The notes: a model not told the origin generated them from the sequence alone. A stretch of DNA of 64,000 nt from an uncultured Flavobacteriaceae bacterium (GCA_938029725.1 CALHGE010000010.1:83153-147152); one strand, 5' to 3'; counted from the stretch's first letter, positions 46,259 through 55,929 are shown. Made by a program: numbers and translations.

Positions 46259-46402
46259 TTAAATATGGTCAGATACCTCTTCAGTTGTTAGTTGCTTTTC
46301 AATACCACTCTGGTTCTTAGCAATTTTATCGTTTATTAGCATTTCTTGAGAGTTATCAGCAAGAACTGCTAACAACAGCATCAAAACAAAAAGGACAAAC
46401 AT
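46259..46402 (-). CDS. Small secreted or membrane peptide of 47 residues
   Basis: The frame encodes a strongly hydrophobic start (MFVLFVLMLLLAVLADN) that looks like a signal peptide or membrane anchor, then a polar tail ending TTEEVSDHI. It ends 5 bp before the start of the 194-residue gene. In-frame codons upstream add a basic stretch (IIKKRCFA) but no ATG, so an unusual upstream start is possible. Confidence 0.5.
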   Translation of the reverse strand: MFVLFVLMLLLAVLADNSQEMLINDKIAKNQSGIEKQLTTEEVSDHI

Positions 46403-46773
46403 TGCAAAACACCTTTTCTTTATAATAGATTTAATTCTTACGTCGGCATCAAAAAACCTTCAGAGGAAACTCAATCAAGTCATAAATTCTCAGTCTAAAA
46501 TATACTACGCCACTCAAGTCAAAAACAGCTAATGTATCAATGGTACTGTTTTGCGTATGAACTGCAAATAGTTATATTTTGCTACAGTTTAGGAGGTACT
46601 AAAACATATAAAATTTTTAAATTTTGTAAGAAAAAAGAATTCGTTTAGTAGTCTAAGTAATTTTTAGAAGTTTTTTTACCACTTATACTTGAATCTCCTC
46701 CATTGATACATCTTTTATAGAATACCCCTAGCTTCAGTTTATTTTTGAGTAACTTTCTCTAATACGAATTACT
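46403..46773. other. Divergent regulatory gap between the secreted-peptide operon and the LytTR gene
   Basis: The gap is AT-rich and has no coding frame of note. It must hold both promoters. I do not see a clean TAnnTTTG element or a convincing LytTR-type direct repeat by eye. Confidence 0.45.
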
Positions 46774-47508
46774 ATGATTGAAGCGGTACTAGTAGATGAT
46801 GAAATAAAGGCGCTACAAAGTTTATCTTGGGAGTTGACGAATTTTAGTGATGAAATTAACGTGACCGCCTCGTTTACAGACCCATTAGAGGCGCTTGAAC
46901 ACCTTGAAAAAAATCCACCAGATTGTCTTTTTCTAGATATTGAAATGCCTACTATGGATGGCTTTCAGTTCATTCAAAAAATAAAAAATAAAGATTTTCC
47001 AGTAGTCATTACTACGGCCTACAACCAATACGCAATAAAAGCCCTTAAAAACGAAGCTATAGACTACCTCTTAAAGCCCATTGACACTGATGATTTAAAA
47101 GATACTATAGTAAAAATCAAAAAGTACAATGCGAAGAACTTTTCATTTGATCGTTTAGAAAAATTACTACTTAATTTTAATTCAACTGCAGTCCATAAAA
47201 AAATAACCTTTAACACTGACGGCAAGCTTATTTTCTTAGAAAGTGATGAAATTATATATGCAGAATCTGATGGAAATTACAGCACAATTTACCTTACAGA
47301 TGGTCAAAAAATTGTGCTGACAAAAAAATTAAAGGAAGTAAACGATCTTTTGCCTGATAACACGTTTTTTAGAATTCATAACTCTTATATCATAAACCTC
47401 TCCAAGATAAAGGAGTTTCTAAAAACTGACGGATACGTGATTTTAAAACCCAATCACAAAATACCAGTCTCTAGGCAAAAGAAATCTGATTTTCTTGATA
47501 TGTTGTAA
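46774..47508 (+). CDS. LytTR-family response regulator
   Basis: The 244-residue regulator has a receiver domain with Asp8-Asp9, the phosphoacceptor Asp55 (FLDIEMPTMDG), a Thr in TTAYNQYA and a Lys in LLKPID. A LytTR DNA-binding domain follows at about 145-240 (IIYAESDGNYSTIYL and FFRIHNSYIINL). It is encoded 8 bp ahead of its kinase. The target is unknown; the divergent operon at 46259-45669 is the nearest candidate. Confidence 0.95.
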   Translation: MIEAVLVDDEIKALQSLSWELTNFSDEINVTASFTDPLEALEHLEKNPPDCLFLDIEMPTMDGFQFIQKIKNKDFPVVITTAYNQYAIKALKNEAIDYLLKPIDTDDLKDTIVKIKKYNAKNFSFDRLEKLLLNFNSTAVHKKITFNTDGKLIFLESDEIIYAESDGNYSTIYLTDGQKIVLTKKLKEVNDLLPDNTFFRIHNSYIINLSKIKEFLKTDGYVILKPNHKIPVSRQKKSDFLDML

Positions 47509-47516
47509 ATTTCCGC

Positions 47517-49478
47517 ATGCAGTATCAAATCCTACATAATGTCAAAGGCATCTCGGTTTCTATTTTAAATAGGGCAAATTTCTTTGTTTTAATGATATCT
47601 CTTTTGATAGGAGTAACTGGGTATTCGCAATCGATACCAGAAGATTTCAGAGCATCAATCGATAGTCTTATAAAGCAAGCACCCCGTACCTATAATGAAA
47701 TCGATATCGTACTGAATAGAAATGATTCTGTATTGATGCAATATTTCACTAATAGAGCTATCGATAAAAATTATCTAGACGGGCAAGCCTATGCCTTCAA
47801 TCATCTCGGAAGGAAATATCGAAATACTTCACAATTTTCAAAAGCACTTGAGCTGCATCAACGTGCTCTCGAAATTGCCATCGAGGCAGACAATTTAGAA
47901 TTTAGAGTTTATGCCCTCAATATGCTGGGCGCCGTTTATAAAAAGTCTGATGCGCTACTTGCTTCTGTGGACTATTTTCAAAGGGCTCTGACATTTGCTG
48001 AAACTGATAAAAATCCGAATATCGGTCTTAAAAGAAGCATGAAAGTTTCCCTCAATGGTATTGGCAGCATCTATAAAACTCTCAAACAATATGATATAGC
48101 TATTGAAAAATTCGCCAAAGCTTTGATTCTAGACGAGCAAATGAATAATAAACTTGGGCTTGCCGTTAACTATTTCAACATAGGAGAATGTCAAGAATCT
48201 AAAGGTGAACTTGAAGAAGCACTTCAAAGTTATCAAACATCACTTTCTTTTAACACAGAAATAAATTCAAAGCAAGGCAAAATTCTTTGTGATTACAGTA
48301 TTGCTCACGTTTATGTACATATGGGCAGAACTAATGAGGCCCATAATATGCTTCAAAACGCACTTTCGAAGGCAAAAGAACTTGGAGATAAGAGCATTAT
48401 TTCTTCGGTAGAAATAAATTTAGGGTGGACTTTACTAAAATTAAAGCAATTCAAACAATCAAAAAAACATTTGGTCGATGGTCTATTAATTGCACAGAAT
48501 GTTAAACTTCCTAGCCAGCAGGCTGAAGCAAATAAGTTTTTATCTGAACTTGCGATTGCTCAAAAAGATTTCAAAAGTGCTCTAGATTATTACATTAAAT
48601 GGCAAACCACCTCTAACGACATTTCAAACGTTCGAAATTTGCAATACGTCATACATTATGAAACCCAAAAGAGCCAAAACGAGTTAAAAAAACTGCAAGA
48701 AGAGAGAGACACGGCAAACCAAAAACTTAGAAAGAAAAATACCACCTTACTAATTAGCGCCATTGTTTTGGCCTTGATAGTCGGTATTTTTTATATTCTA
48801 TACCGCCAATATCAACTGAAAAATGAAAAAAAGCTCCTTACCCTTGAGCAAACTATGCTCCGAAGCCAAATGAACCCGCATTTCTTATTCAATTCTCTGA
48901 ATTCGATAAAGCTCTACATTATCAATAACGAACAGAAAAATGCCGTTCACTACCTTAATAAATTTTCAAAACTAGTTCGTAAAATATTAGAATCTTCCTC
49001 TTTACGAGAAATACCCTTGGCCGAAGAACTTGAAACCGTTGAATTGTACATGAATATTGAAAACATCCGTTTTTCGAATGAAATTGATTTTCAGATAGAG
49101 CTTAGTGATGATGTTGATCCGCATACCGTTAAAATACCTTTTTTAATTTTACAGCCATTTTTAGAAAATGCCCTCTGGCACGGACTTTCTTCTATAAAAG
49201 GTGAGAAGAAAATACTATTAAACATAAGCCAGGCTGAAGATAAAGACTACCTTCAGATTAGCATCACCGATAATGGAATAGGCAGAATTGCATCTGAAGA
49301 GATTAAACAAAACAAAGTACTCAAACGAAAATCTCTTGGTATTGATATTACGAAAGAACGTTTGACAAACTTCTCAAAAGATTATCTAAACTCCTTTAAT
49401 CTACAAATTATTGATTTATATAAAGAAAATGGAATGTCAAAAGGCACGAAAGTACTATTGCACATCCCCGTTAATTAA
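47517..49478 (+). CDS. LytS/YehU-type sensor histidine kinase with periplasmic TPR domain
   Basis: The 653-residue kinase has an N-terminal signal or anchor (about 22-38), TPR repeats (about 75-370) outside the cytoplasm, a short coiled coil, a transmembrane helix (about 408-427) and the His_kinase domain with MNPHFLFNSLNSIKLY, whose His is phosphorylated. An HATPase part with DNGIGR ends it. The layout is the Bacteroidota TPR-LytS type and pairs with the LytTR regulator upstream. The 3' end overlaps the convergent DUF3109 gene by 8 bp. Confidence 0.94.
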   Translation: MQYQILHNVKGISVSILNRANFFVLMISLLIGVTGYSQSIPEDFRASIDSLIKQAPRTYNEIDIVLNRNDSVLMQYFTNRAIDKNYLDGQAYAFNHLGRKYRNTSQFSKALELHQRALEIAIEADNLEFRVYALNMLGAVYKKSDALLASVDYFQRALTFAETDKNPNIGLKRSMKVSLNGIGSIYKTLKQYDIAIEKFAKALILDEQMNNKLGLAVNYFNIGECQESKGELEEALQSYQTSLSFNTEINSKQGKILCDYSIAHVYVHMGRTNEAHNMLQNALSKAKELGDKSIISSVEINLGWTLLKLKQFKQSKKHLVDGLLIAQNVKLPSQQAEANKFLSELAIAQKDFKSALDYYIKWQTTSNDISNVRNLQYVIHYETQKSQNELKKLQEERDTANQKLRKKNTTLLISAIVLALIVGIFYILYRQYQLKNEKKLLTLEQTMLRSQMNPHFLFNSLNSIKLYIINNEQKNAVHYLNKFSKLVRKILESSSLREIPLAEELETVELYMNIENIRFSNEIDFQIELSDDVDPHTVKIPFLILQPFLENALWHGLSSIKGEKKILLNISQAEDKDYLQISITDNGIGRIASEEIKQNKVLKRKSLGIDITKERLTNFSKDYLNSFNLQIIDLYKENGMSKGTKVLLHIPVN

Positions 49479-50040
49479 GATGGTCAACGGCTATTTGTTC
49501 TAATTCTTTGTACCACTTTTTTCCAAACTTGCGAATTAAAGCCTCCTTCAAAAACTTATAAATCGGAACTTTTAACTCTTCTCCCAACGCACATGCAGGA
49601 TCGCATATTTCCCATTTGTGATAATTAACCGCAGTAAGCTCAGTGTATTCTGTCACCCTTACCGGATATAGATGGCATGAAACAGGCTTTTTCCATTTGG
49701 TTATTCCTTGGTTGTAAGCTTCTTCTAAACCACATTTTGCCGTCTTGTTTTCTGAGAAAATGACATAGGCACATTCGCTTCCGTTTATTAGTGGAGTTTC
49801 CCATTCACCATCTTCTCCTTTTACAAAAGCCCCCTGTTCTTCTATGGCTGCAATTCCTTCTGGGCGTAAAAGAGGTTTTACATCTGCATAAATATCAACC
49901 AGAATCTCAGTTTCTTTATCTTCTAAGGGAGCCCCAGCATTACCATCAACACAACATTGGCCTTTACAAGCAGTCAAGTTGCAAACAAAATCATTTTCTA
50001 TAATTTCTTCAGATACAATCGTTTTTCCCAGCTGAAACAT
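49471..50040 (-). CDS. DUF3109 Cys-rich protein
   Basis: The 189-residue product has the DUF3109 pattern of conserved Cys residues: CNLTACKGQCCVDG near 20-33, then single Cys residues in SECAYV, AKCGLE, VSCHLYP and ICDPACALG. The spacing suggests a metal or iron-sulfur site, but its role is not known. It is convergent with the LytS gene and divergent from marC. Confidence 0.85.
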   Translation of the reverse strand: MFQLGKTIVSEEIIENDFVCNLTACKGQCCVDGNAGAPLEDKETEILVDIYADVKPLLRPEGIAAIEEQGAFVKGEDGEWETPLINGSECAYVIFSENKTAKCGLEEAYNQGITKWKKPVSCHLYPVRVTEYTELTAVNYHKWEICDPACALGEELKVPIYKFLKEALIRKFGKKWYKELEQIAVDHLN

Positions 50041-50134
50041 ACACTTATTTTAAGCTTTCAAAGATACATTTTATACCAATGTCGCTACCTACTATTTTTT
50101 TCATTCGAAACTATTTAAACTATTTTTTTAAACG

Positions 50135-50142
50135 TAAATTTG
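50135..50142 (+). promoter_or_regulatory. Minus-7 element of the marC operon
   Basis: TAAATTTG matches TAnnTTTG exactly and lies 17 bp before the marC ATG, giving a short leader of about 12 bases. Confidence 0.5.
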
Positions 50143-50159
50143 CGGCAAATTTGTAAATA

Positions 50160-50744
50160 ATGTCAATAGGCTTAAATTTTGATTTCAGACAAATTGCTAC
50201 TTCTAGCATGATTCTCTTTGCAGTTATCGATATTGTGGGAAGCATTCCTATAATAATTGGCTTGCGCAATAAGGTAGGTCATATTCAATCTGAAAAAGCA
50301 TCAATTGTTGCTGCCATTATGATGATTGCCTTTCTTTTTGTTGGAGAAGAAATTTTAAATCTAATTGGTATCGATGTCAACTCTTTCGCTGTTGCAGGGG
50401 CATTTATAATTTTCTTTTTGGCTATCGAAATGATTTTGGGCATAACACTTTATAAAGATGATGCGCCAGAAAGTGCTTCAATAGTACCTATTGCTTTTCC
50501 ATTAATCGCTGGTGCCGGAACGATGACTTCATTATTATCTTTACGCGCTGAATACCAGGTTGAGAACATTATTGTCGCCATAGTAATTAACATTATTTTT
50601 GTTTACTTTGTACTAAAGTTATCCAAGCGTATCGAAAAAATTCTAGGCAAAACAGGCATAAGTATCATTCGAAAAGTATTTGGAGTAATACTCTTAGCCA
50701 TTGCCGTAAAGCTATTTGCTACCAACATCAATCAACTTTTTTAA
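50160..50744 (+). CDS. marC: MarC-family membrane protein
   Basis: A 194-residue inner-membrane protein with six helices of the MarC/UPF0056 family: the start with FAVIDIVGSIPI, the AGAFIIFFLAIEMILG helix near 80-95 and the PIAFPLIAGAGTMT segment near 118-131. The transported substrate is unknown; the old link to multiple antibiotic resistance has not held up. A small membrane protein gene follows after 21 bp. Confidence 0.92.
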   Translation: MSIGLNFDFRQIATSSMILFAVIDIVGSIPIIIGLRNKVGHIQSEKASIVAAIMMIAFLFVGEEILNLIGIDVNSFAVAGAFIIFFLAIEMILGITLYKDDAPESASIVPIAFPLIAGAGTMTSLLSLRAEYQVENIIVAIVINIIFVYFVLKLSKRIEKILGKTGISIIRKVFGVILLAIAVKLFATNINQLF

Positions 50745-50765
50745 CCTATTAAACCAGAGATTCAT

Positions 50766-50969
50766 ATGAACAAAACATTTATCATAATTTTGATCGTACT
50801 CGCAGTTGCACTTATAGCTTATAATGTGACTTTGGTAAACTTTGAGAACCTTTTTGAGGGGAATAGTATTATCGCGCTTATTGGAATCGCAGCCTCTTTA
50901 TGCGCTATTGTTTTACTATTGATATTTATTACTTCGAAAAAAATACAGAAGAAGGTAAATAAAGACTAA
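50766..50969 (+). CDS. Small membrane protein, two helices
   Basis: The 67-residue product has helices at about residues 4-22 and 37-57 and a Lys-rich tail (SKKIQKKVNKD) that should stay inside. I recognise no family. It follows marC by 21 bp, so co-transcription is likely. Confidence 0.65.
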   Translation: MNKTFIIILIVLAVALIAYNVTLVNFENLFEGNSIIALIGIAASLCAIVLLLIFITSKKIQKKVNKD

Positions 50970-50974
50970 GCCAT

Positions 50975-52600
50975 TTAGTTTGTAGACTCAATAGCTTCTG
51001 TTTCCGCTTGTTTAACTATAGGGTTATCGAGCTCTAGAACTCGTTGTAGCATAGCATCTGCTTGACCCTTAATTTTCGCATGTGCATTTGCTCCGTATAA
51101 CTGTTCCGCCAAAGCTGCTTTCAAATATAATTTCAAGCTATCTTCAAAATCATAGTAGCGCATCTTTAAATTGCTGCTAACCGCATAGTCAACAAAGCGC
51201 TCAAAAAGAATATCATCGACTCTAAAATTAGCAATAAACTCTTCTTGATCATAGTCGTTATAGCGGGCTCTATCTTCATCTAGATGTTCGAAAATAAAGA
51301 AAGAAATAAACCCCACACTATCCATACTCTCAACTGCCTCTTCCTCGTTGGTTCCAATCGGCACAAACTCGTCGGGCATAATACCGCCCCCACCATAAAC
51401 CACCTTTCCCTTTGGCGTTTTGAATTTTAGTGAATCAGCAACTTTTATACTATCTACAGAAGTTAATTCTCCGCTATGATAGCGATCGGTAAATCTTTGG
51501 TAATAATCTTTATTGCCTTTTTTATAAGAGCGCTGAATACTGCGCCCAGTTGGCGTATAATATCTTGAAACGGTTAGCCGAACAGCTGAACCATCACCCA
51601 ATTCCATTTCACGTTGCACAAGGCCCTTACCAAAAGAGCGACGCCCCACAATAGTTCCTAAGTCATTATCTTGAAGTGCTCCTGCAATAATTTCACTTGC
51701 AGATGCAGAGCGTTCATTGATTAAGACATAAATCTCCTTATCTTCAAAACTACCCTTGTCAGTGGCATAAATATTATTAATTTTCCCTTTTTTGTTTTTG
51801 GTAAAAAGAATCAATTTCCCATCTTTTAAAAACTCATCAGCCATCTGTTCTGCAACGCCCAAATATCCTCCTGGATTATCTCTTAAATCTAAAGTTAATT
51901 TTTGCGCTCCTTTTTTTTGCAAAGCTTTGAGCGCTATTTTGAATTCCTTAAAAGTAGATTCAGCAAAACGAGTTACTTTGATGTACCCCATATCATCTGA
52001 CATCATGAAATACGACGCTACACTTTTAATTGGAACGAGATCACGTTTCACATTTACGGTAAACGTTCGATCTTCTTTTTTTCGATATACTTTGAGTTTA
52101 ACTGCAGTACCTCTCTTTCCTTTTAGTTTTTCGACGATGCGTTCGCTGGGCAATTTTTTGCCATAAAGCGTATCGTTATCTGCCATTAAAATACGGTCGC
52201 CAGGCTGAATACCTTTTATAAAACTCGGGCCATCTTTTATTGTACGAATGACTGATATGGTATCTCGATACGGATAAAAGTTGATGCCGATACCCACAAA
52301 ATCTCCTTTCATACTCTCCGATACTTCGGTCATATCTTCTTTGGGAATATATACAGAATGTGGGTCGAGTTTTTCTAGAATATTGTTTACTGTGATATCA
52401 ACGATACTATCTGTATTAATTTCGTCTACATATTCATAATCAATATAGTCAATGAGTCGATTTAGCTTGTCCTTCTTAGAATTGGTGGTGAATAGCTTTT
52501 CAGGAGAATCGTTGAAGTCGAGTTTACCTCCCACAAAAACCCCAAGCGCTAGGGCAGCAGCAAGAATAGTAGACCATAAGTAATTGCTCTTTTTCTCCAT
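50975..52600 (-). CDS. S41-family C-terminal processing protease
   Basis: The 541-residue periplasmic protease has one N-terminal anchor (about 8-25), a PDZ domain (about 88-175, with GIQPGDRIL) and the S41 core. The catalytic Ser is in ERSASASEIIAG and the Lys in RRSFGKGLVQ, spaced as in Prc/CtpA. A C-terminal helical region (about 420-540) is typical of the Bacteroidota type. Such proteases trim periplasmic proteins. It lies 20 bp behind the dCMP deaminase gene, on the same strand. Confidence 0.95.
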   Translation of the reverse strand: MEKKSNYLWSTILAAALALGVFVGGKLDFNDSPEKLFTTNSKKDKLNRLIDYIDYEYVDEINTDSIVDITVNNILEKLDPHSVYIPKEDMTEVSESMKGDFVGIGINFYPYRDTISVIRTIKDGPSFIKGIQPGDRILMADNDTLYGKKLPSERIVEKLKGKRGTAVKLKVYRKKEDRTFTVNVKRDLVPIKSVASYFMMSDDMGYIKVTRFAESTFKEFKIALKALQKKGAQKLTLDLRDNPGGYLGVAEQMADEFLKDGKLILFTKNKKGKINNIYATDKGSFEDKEIYVLINERSASASEIIAGALQDNDLGTIVGRRSFGKGLVQREMELGDGSAVRLTVSRYYTPTGRSIQRSYKKGNKDYYQRFTDRYHSGELTSVDSIKVADSLKFKTPKGKVVYGGGGIMPDEFVPIGTNEEEAVESMDSVGFISFFIFEHLDEDRARYNDYDQEEFIANFRVDDILFERFVDYAVSSNLKMRYYDFEDSLKLYLKAALAEQLYGANAHAKIKGQADAMLQRVLELDNPIVKQAETEAIESTN

Positions 52601-52620
52601 TTTTTAAGACGAGAAACCGA

Positions 52621-53055
52621 TTAAACAGTCTCTATATTTGGTAAATGTTCTAATTCAACGCCTGCTTTATGTAAAAATTTCAAACCTGAATCATCTTTGT
52701 ATGCATCTTTGTAAACAACACGTTTTATACCAGATTGGTGTATTAGCTTACTACACTCTCTGCAGGGCGATAAGGTAATGTACAATGTAGAGCCCTCACA
52801 TGATTGCGTAGAGGAGGCAACTTTCGAAATTGCATTTGCCTCAGCATGTAATACATACCATTTTGTGTAGCCCTCATCATCTTCACAAAAATTCTCAAAC
52901 CCAGAGGGAGTACCATTGTATCCATCAGAAATTATCATGCGATTCTTAACGATAATAGCGCCAACTTGTTTCCGTTCACAATAGGATAATTCACCCCATT
53001 CTTGTGCCATACGTAGATAGGCCTTATCATATTTCTCTTGCTTCGCTTTCTTCAT
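52621..53055 (-). CDS. dCMP deaminase (ComEB-like)
   Basis: The 144-residue zinc enzyme has HAEANAI (about 70-76) and the PCRECSK site (about 97-103), with the KQVGAIIVKNRMIISDGYNGTP segment upstream, as in deoxycytidylate deaminases. It supplies dUMP for thymidylate synthesis. It is followed by the S41 protease gene, a gene order found in other Bacteroidota. Confidence 0.93.
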   Translation of the reverse strand: MKKAKQEKYDKAYLRMAQEWGELSYCERKQVGAIIVKNRMIISDGYNGTPSGFENFCEDDEGYTKWYVLHAEANAISKVASSTQSCEGSTLYITLSPCRECSKLIHQSGIKRVVYKDAYKDDSGLKFLHKAGVELEHLPNIETV

Positions 53056-53136
53056 GTATATAACGGAATAACAGGCGTCTAAGATATGTGCTTTACAAAA
53101 TTTCTACAACCTTAATAGGTTAAATTTAACTTAAGC

Positions 53137-53721
53137 TTACCACGGGAACGCAGCAATTAACATCGGTATTGTGATGAGAATGATTAAAATGGACCCAATT
53201 GTCACAAATAGCTGAGATTTCATTTTTAAAAGGGAAAGAAATAGATAGGAAAAACCCAATACAACAAAAACAATCAAAACTTGAGCTATTTCTATTCCGG
53301 AAGCAAAACCTAATAACGACACCCACTTTTCTTCCTCTTCAGCCATTAGCATATTGAAGTAATTGCTGAAACCAAACCCATGAATGAGTCCAAAAAAAGT
53401 GGTTGCAAAAACAGCTAAGCCAAGGCCTCTATTTTCTTCGCTAGACTTTATATAAATCAGATTAAATATTGCGGTACACAAAATGGTAACAGGAATCAGA
53501 ATTTCTATTAAGAGCGCCTCTACCATTAAAATTTTATAAACAGAAAGAAACAACGAAAAGCAGTGAGCAATCGTAAATACGCTTGCAAAAAGCACTACTT
53601 TTTTCCAACTCTTAAACGTAAACGGAAGCGCCAGTGCAATCAAAAAAAGAACATGATCATACGCTGCAAAATCAAGGACGTGATTCAGACCTAGTTTAAT
53701 GTAGAAGATGAATTCTTGCAT
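53137..53721 (-). CDS. HupE/UreJ-family membrane protein
   Basis: A 194-residue protein with about six helices and the family motif GLNHVLDFAAYDHVLFL near residues 12-28, plus GLIHGFGFSNYF near 110-121. HupE/UreJ proteins are thought to move metals such as nickel across the inner membrane; no urease or hydrogenase gene is near, so the metal is open. It lies 81 bp upstream of the dCMP deaminase gene. Confidence 0.85.
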   Translation of the reverse strand: MQEFIFYIKLGLNHVLDFAAYDHVLFLIALALPFTFKSWKKVVLFASVFTIAHCFSLFLSVYKILMVEALLIEILIPVTILCTAIFNLIYIKSSEENRGLGLAVFATTFFGLIHGFGFSNYFNMLMAEEEEKWVSLLGFASGIEIAQVLIVFVVLGFSYLFLSLLKMKSQLFVTIGSILIILITIPMLIAAFPW

Positions 53722-53854
53722 ATTTTTATATGTGTTGACTAGAAACTACTATTGATTATTTAGAATAACACCCTTTATTCAATAACTACAATCTCTTTTC
53801 TCTATGCTATAGCTCTTAGCCCCAACACCAGCAACTAGACCTGCTACCAACTCC

Positions 53855-54589
53855 TTATAACCCTCTTTCTTTCTGAATGGTTTCATAAGCCTTCTGAACT
53901 TCTTTGAATTTCTCCTCAGCTCCTTTTTTTATAGCCTCATTCTCGGTGTTTACGCGATCAGGGTGATACCTCTTCGCCATCGTTCGGTAAGCCTTCTTTA
54001 GTTGATCATCAGTAGCTGTCTTTTCAATCTCTAAAATCTTATATGCAGTATCAGCAGACTTTACAAACATCGCCTTGATACTCTCAAAATCGCGAGAAGC
54101 GACGCGTAAATACCCAGCTATCTCATTTATTTTATTGATTTCTGAAGAACTGACCGACCCATCTGCCTGCGCAATACCAAACAAGAAGTGTAGCAATTGC
54201 AACCGCACTTCATAGCGTGTTCGCTGATTCAAAAAAGTACAAATACGCTGCGCTGAAATCTCGTGCTTCTTATTTACTTCGTTAAACGTTCTAAAAATTG
54301 CGTTGGCTTTTTCCTTACCATAGGTCTGCACGAAATACTGCCGCACATAGTCCATTTCCGATTGACTTACTGTTCCGTCTGCTTTTATCACTATAGAACA
54401 CAAGGAAAGAAGATGCAATTCAAAATCCGCTGGAGAAACTTTTTGGCGAGTCATATCTCTTAAAACATTTGGCCCACTCGCTTCACTCTTACTAAAACCA
54501 TCAATACCACTGCCGAGAAAAAAGCCCAAAATTGCACCGGGATATCGAAATAAATAGAACCCTATGACCGCAGCCACCCATTTAAACAT
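53855..54589 (-). CDS. TerB-DnaJ fusion protein (DjlA-like)
   Basis: From ATG 54589 the 244-residue product has an N-terminal membrane helix with [13 protein letters not shown], a TerB-like helical domain (about 55-165, two [14 protein letters not shown] calcium-like loops), and a C-terminal J domain (about 175-240) with the HPD motif (RYHPDR). The layout is that of DjlA, a membrane-anchored J-protein that works with DnaK. Seventy further upstream codons would run over the bacilliredoxin promoter and are rejected. Confidence 0.92.
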   Translation of the reverse strand: MFKWVAAVIGFYLFRYPGAILGFFLGSGIDGFSKSEASGPNVLRDMTRQKVSPADFELHLLSLCSIVIKADGTVSQSEMDYVRQYFVQTYGKEKANAIFRTFNEVNKKHEISAQRICTFLNQRTRYEVRLQLLHFLFGIAQADGSVSSSEINKINEIAGYLRVASRDFESIKAMFVKSADTAYKILEIEKTATDDQLKKAYRTMAKRYHPDRVNTENEAIKKGAEEKFKEVQKAYETIQKERGL

Positions 54590-54678
54590 ATGAAATCTGA
54601 TTTTGCCCAAAGATAGGAAAAGGGAAGAAGCCTCCTTATGAAAAGTTAAGGTGTGCGAACAAAATGCGACAAAACCCG

Positions 54679-54686
54679 TATCTTTG
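54679..54686 (+). promoter_or_regulatory. Minus-7 element of the bacilliredoxin gene
   Basis: TATCTTTG matches the TAnnTTTG consensus exactly and lies 25 bp before the ATG, giving a leader of about 20 bases. Confidence 0.55.
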
Positions 54687-54711
54687 AAATCTGAATTAAA
54701 AATATTAGCAT

Positions 54712-55122
54712 ATGTATCCTGCAGAATTAGTAAAACCAATGAGAGATGACTTAGCAAACGCTGGGTTTGAAGAATTATATACGGCCGAAGCTGTCGCAAA
54801 CGCTATCAATAAAGAAGGCACTACGCTTGTCGTAGTAAATTCAGTTTGTGGATGTGCTGCTGCTAACGCAAGACCAGCTGCCAAAATGAGTTTGCAAAAT
54901 GAAAAGAGACCTAATCACGCGGTCACTGTTTTCGCAGGAGTTGATAAAGACGCTGTTGATGCCGCTCGAAATCTAATGATTCCTTTTCCTCCTTCTTCGC
55001 CAAGTATGGCTTTGTTTAAAGACGGTGAGTTGGTTCATATGATTGAACGTCATCACATTGAAGGTAGACCTGCTGAATTAATTGCAGAGAACTTAACAGC
55101 AGCTTACAACGAGTTCTGTTAG
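54712..55122 (+). CDS. BrxA/BrxB-family bacilliredoxin
   Basis: The 136-residue thioredoxin-fold protein has the CGC active site ([13 protein letters not shown], about 44-56) typical of YphP/YqiW bacilliredoxins, which remove bacillithiol from proteins. Some Bacteroidota carry bacillithiol synthesis genes, but none is in this window. It has its own promoter element and a strong terminator. Confidence 0.93.
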   Translation: MYPAELVKPMRDDLANAGFEELYTAEAVANAINKEGTTLVVVNSVCGCAAANARPAAKMSLQNEKRPNHAVTVFAGVDKDAVDAARNLMIPFPPSSPSMALFKDGELVHMIERHHIEGRPAELIAENLTAAYNEFC

Positions 55123-55154
55123 TCTGCTTTTAGGAAAACAGATAAAACAATATC

Positions 55155-55187
55155 AAAACCGCTTCTATATGAAGCGGTTTTTTATTT
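55155..55187 (+). terminator. Terminator of the bacilliredoxin gene
   Basis: An 11-bp stem (55155-55165 with 55171-55181) has a TATAT loop and a T run. The T run overlaps the minus-7 element TATTTTTG (55183-55190) that would serve the next gene. Confidence 0.9.
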
Positions 55188-55194
55188 TTGTACC

Positions 55195-55929
55195 ATGCAG
55201 AAACTATTGGCATATCCGTTATCCGTTTTGTATTTGATATTTTTTGGATTGACCTTGTTGGTATTTCATCCTATTCAAATGGTTTGCCATATTGTATTCG
55301 GATACAATGCCCATCGCATGAGTGTCGCTTTACTTAACTTTTGTTTGATGCGTTGCACGCATATTTTAGGAACCACCTATAGTTTTAATTATCCACATGA
55401 TATTCCAACAGATAGACCAACAATACTAGTTCTTAATCATCAGAGTATGCATGATATTCCACCTATAATTTGGTTCATGCGTAAATTGCATCCGAAGTTT
55501 GTTAGCAAGAAAGAGTTGGGCCATGGTATTCCAAGTGTGTCTTACAATCTTAGACATGGGGGTTCTGCTTTAATTGATAGAAAAGACAGTAAACAAGCAC
55601 TTGTAGAAATATCCAAACTAGGCAAGTATATTGAAAAACACCATAGAGGAGCTGTTATTTTTCCGGAGGGAACACGAAGTAGAACCGGTCATCCAAAGCC
55701 CTTCAAAACAACGGGACTCAAACTTTTAATGAAAAATTCACCCTCAGCATTAATCATTCCTATTAGTATCAATACTTCTTGGAGAATGTTGAAATACGGT
55801 AAATTTCCAAACGGAATTGGCAACCGTATCACATTTGATGTACATGAACCTATTCCTGTTGAAGGAAATTTAGATGAACTCATCGCTAAGACGGAAGCCA
55901 TAATAATTTCAGGAATAACTTCATTCTAA
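55195..55929 (+). CDS. plsC: 1-acyl-sn-glycerol-3-phosphate acyltransferase
   Basis: PlsC transfers an acyl chain to lysophosphatidate in phospholipid synthesis at the inner membrane. The 244-residue product has two N-terminal hydrophobic segments, the catalytic NHQSMHD motif (about 82-88) and FPEGTRSR (about 157-164). The minus-7 element ends 4 bp before the ATG, so the mRNA may be leaderless. The stop overlaps the HD-domain gene start by 1 bp. Confidence 0.92.
   Translation: MQKLLAYPLSVLYLIFFGLTLLVFHPIQMVCHIVFGYNAHRMSVALLNFCLMRCTHILGTTYSFNYPHDIPTDRPTILVLNHQSMHDIPPIIWFMRKLHPKFVSKKELGHGIPSVSYNLRHGGSALIDRKDSKQALVEISKLGKYIEKHHRGAVIFPEGTRSRTGHPKPFKTTGLKLLMKNSPSALIIPISINTSWRMLKYGKFPNGIGNRITFDVHEPIPVEGNLDELIAKTEAIIISGITSF

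Noticed and set aside
54590..54799. 70-codon N-terminal extension of the TerB-DnaJ gene
   Set aside because: The extension runs across the bacilliredoxin promoter and start on the other strand and has no family similarity. ATG 54589 gives a normal DjlA-like start.
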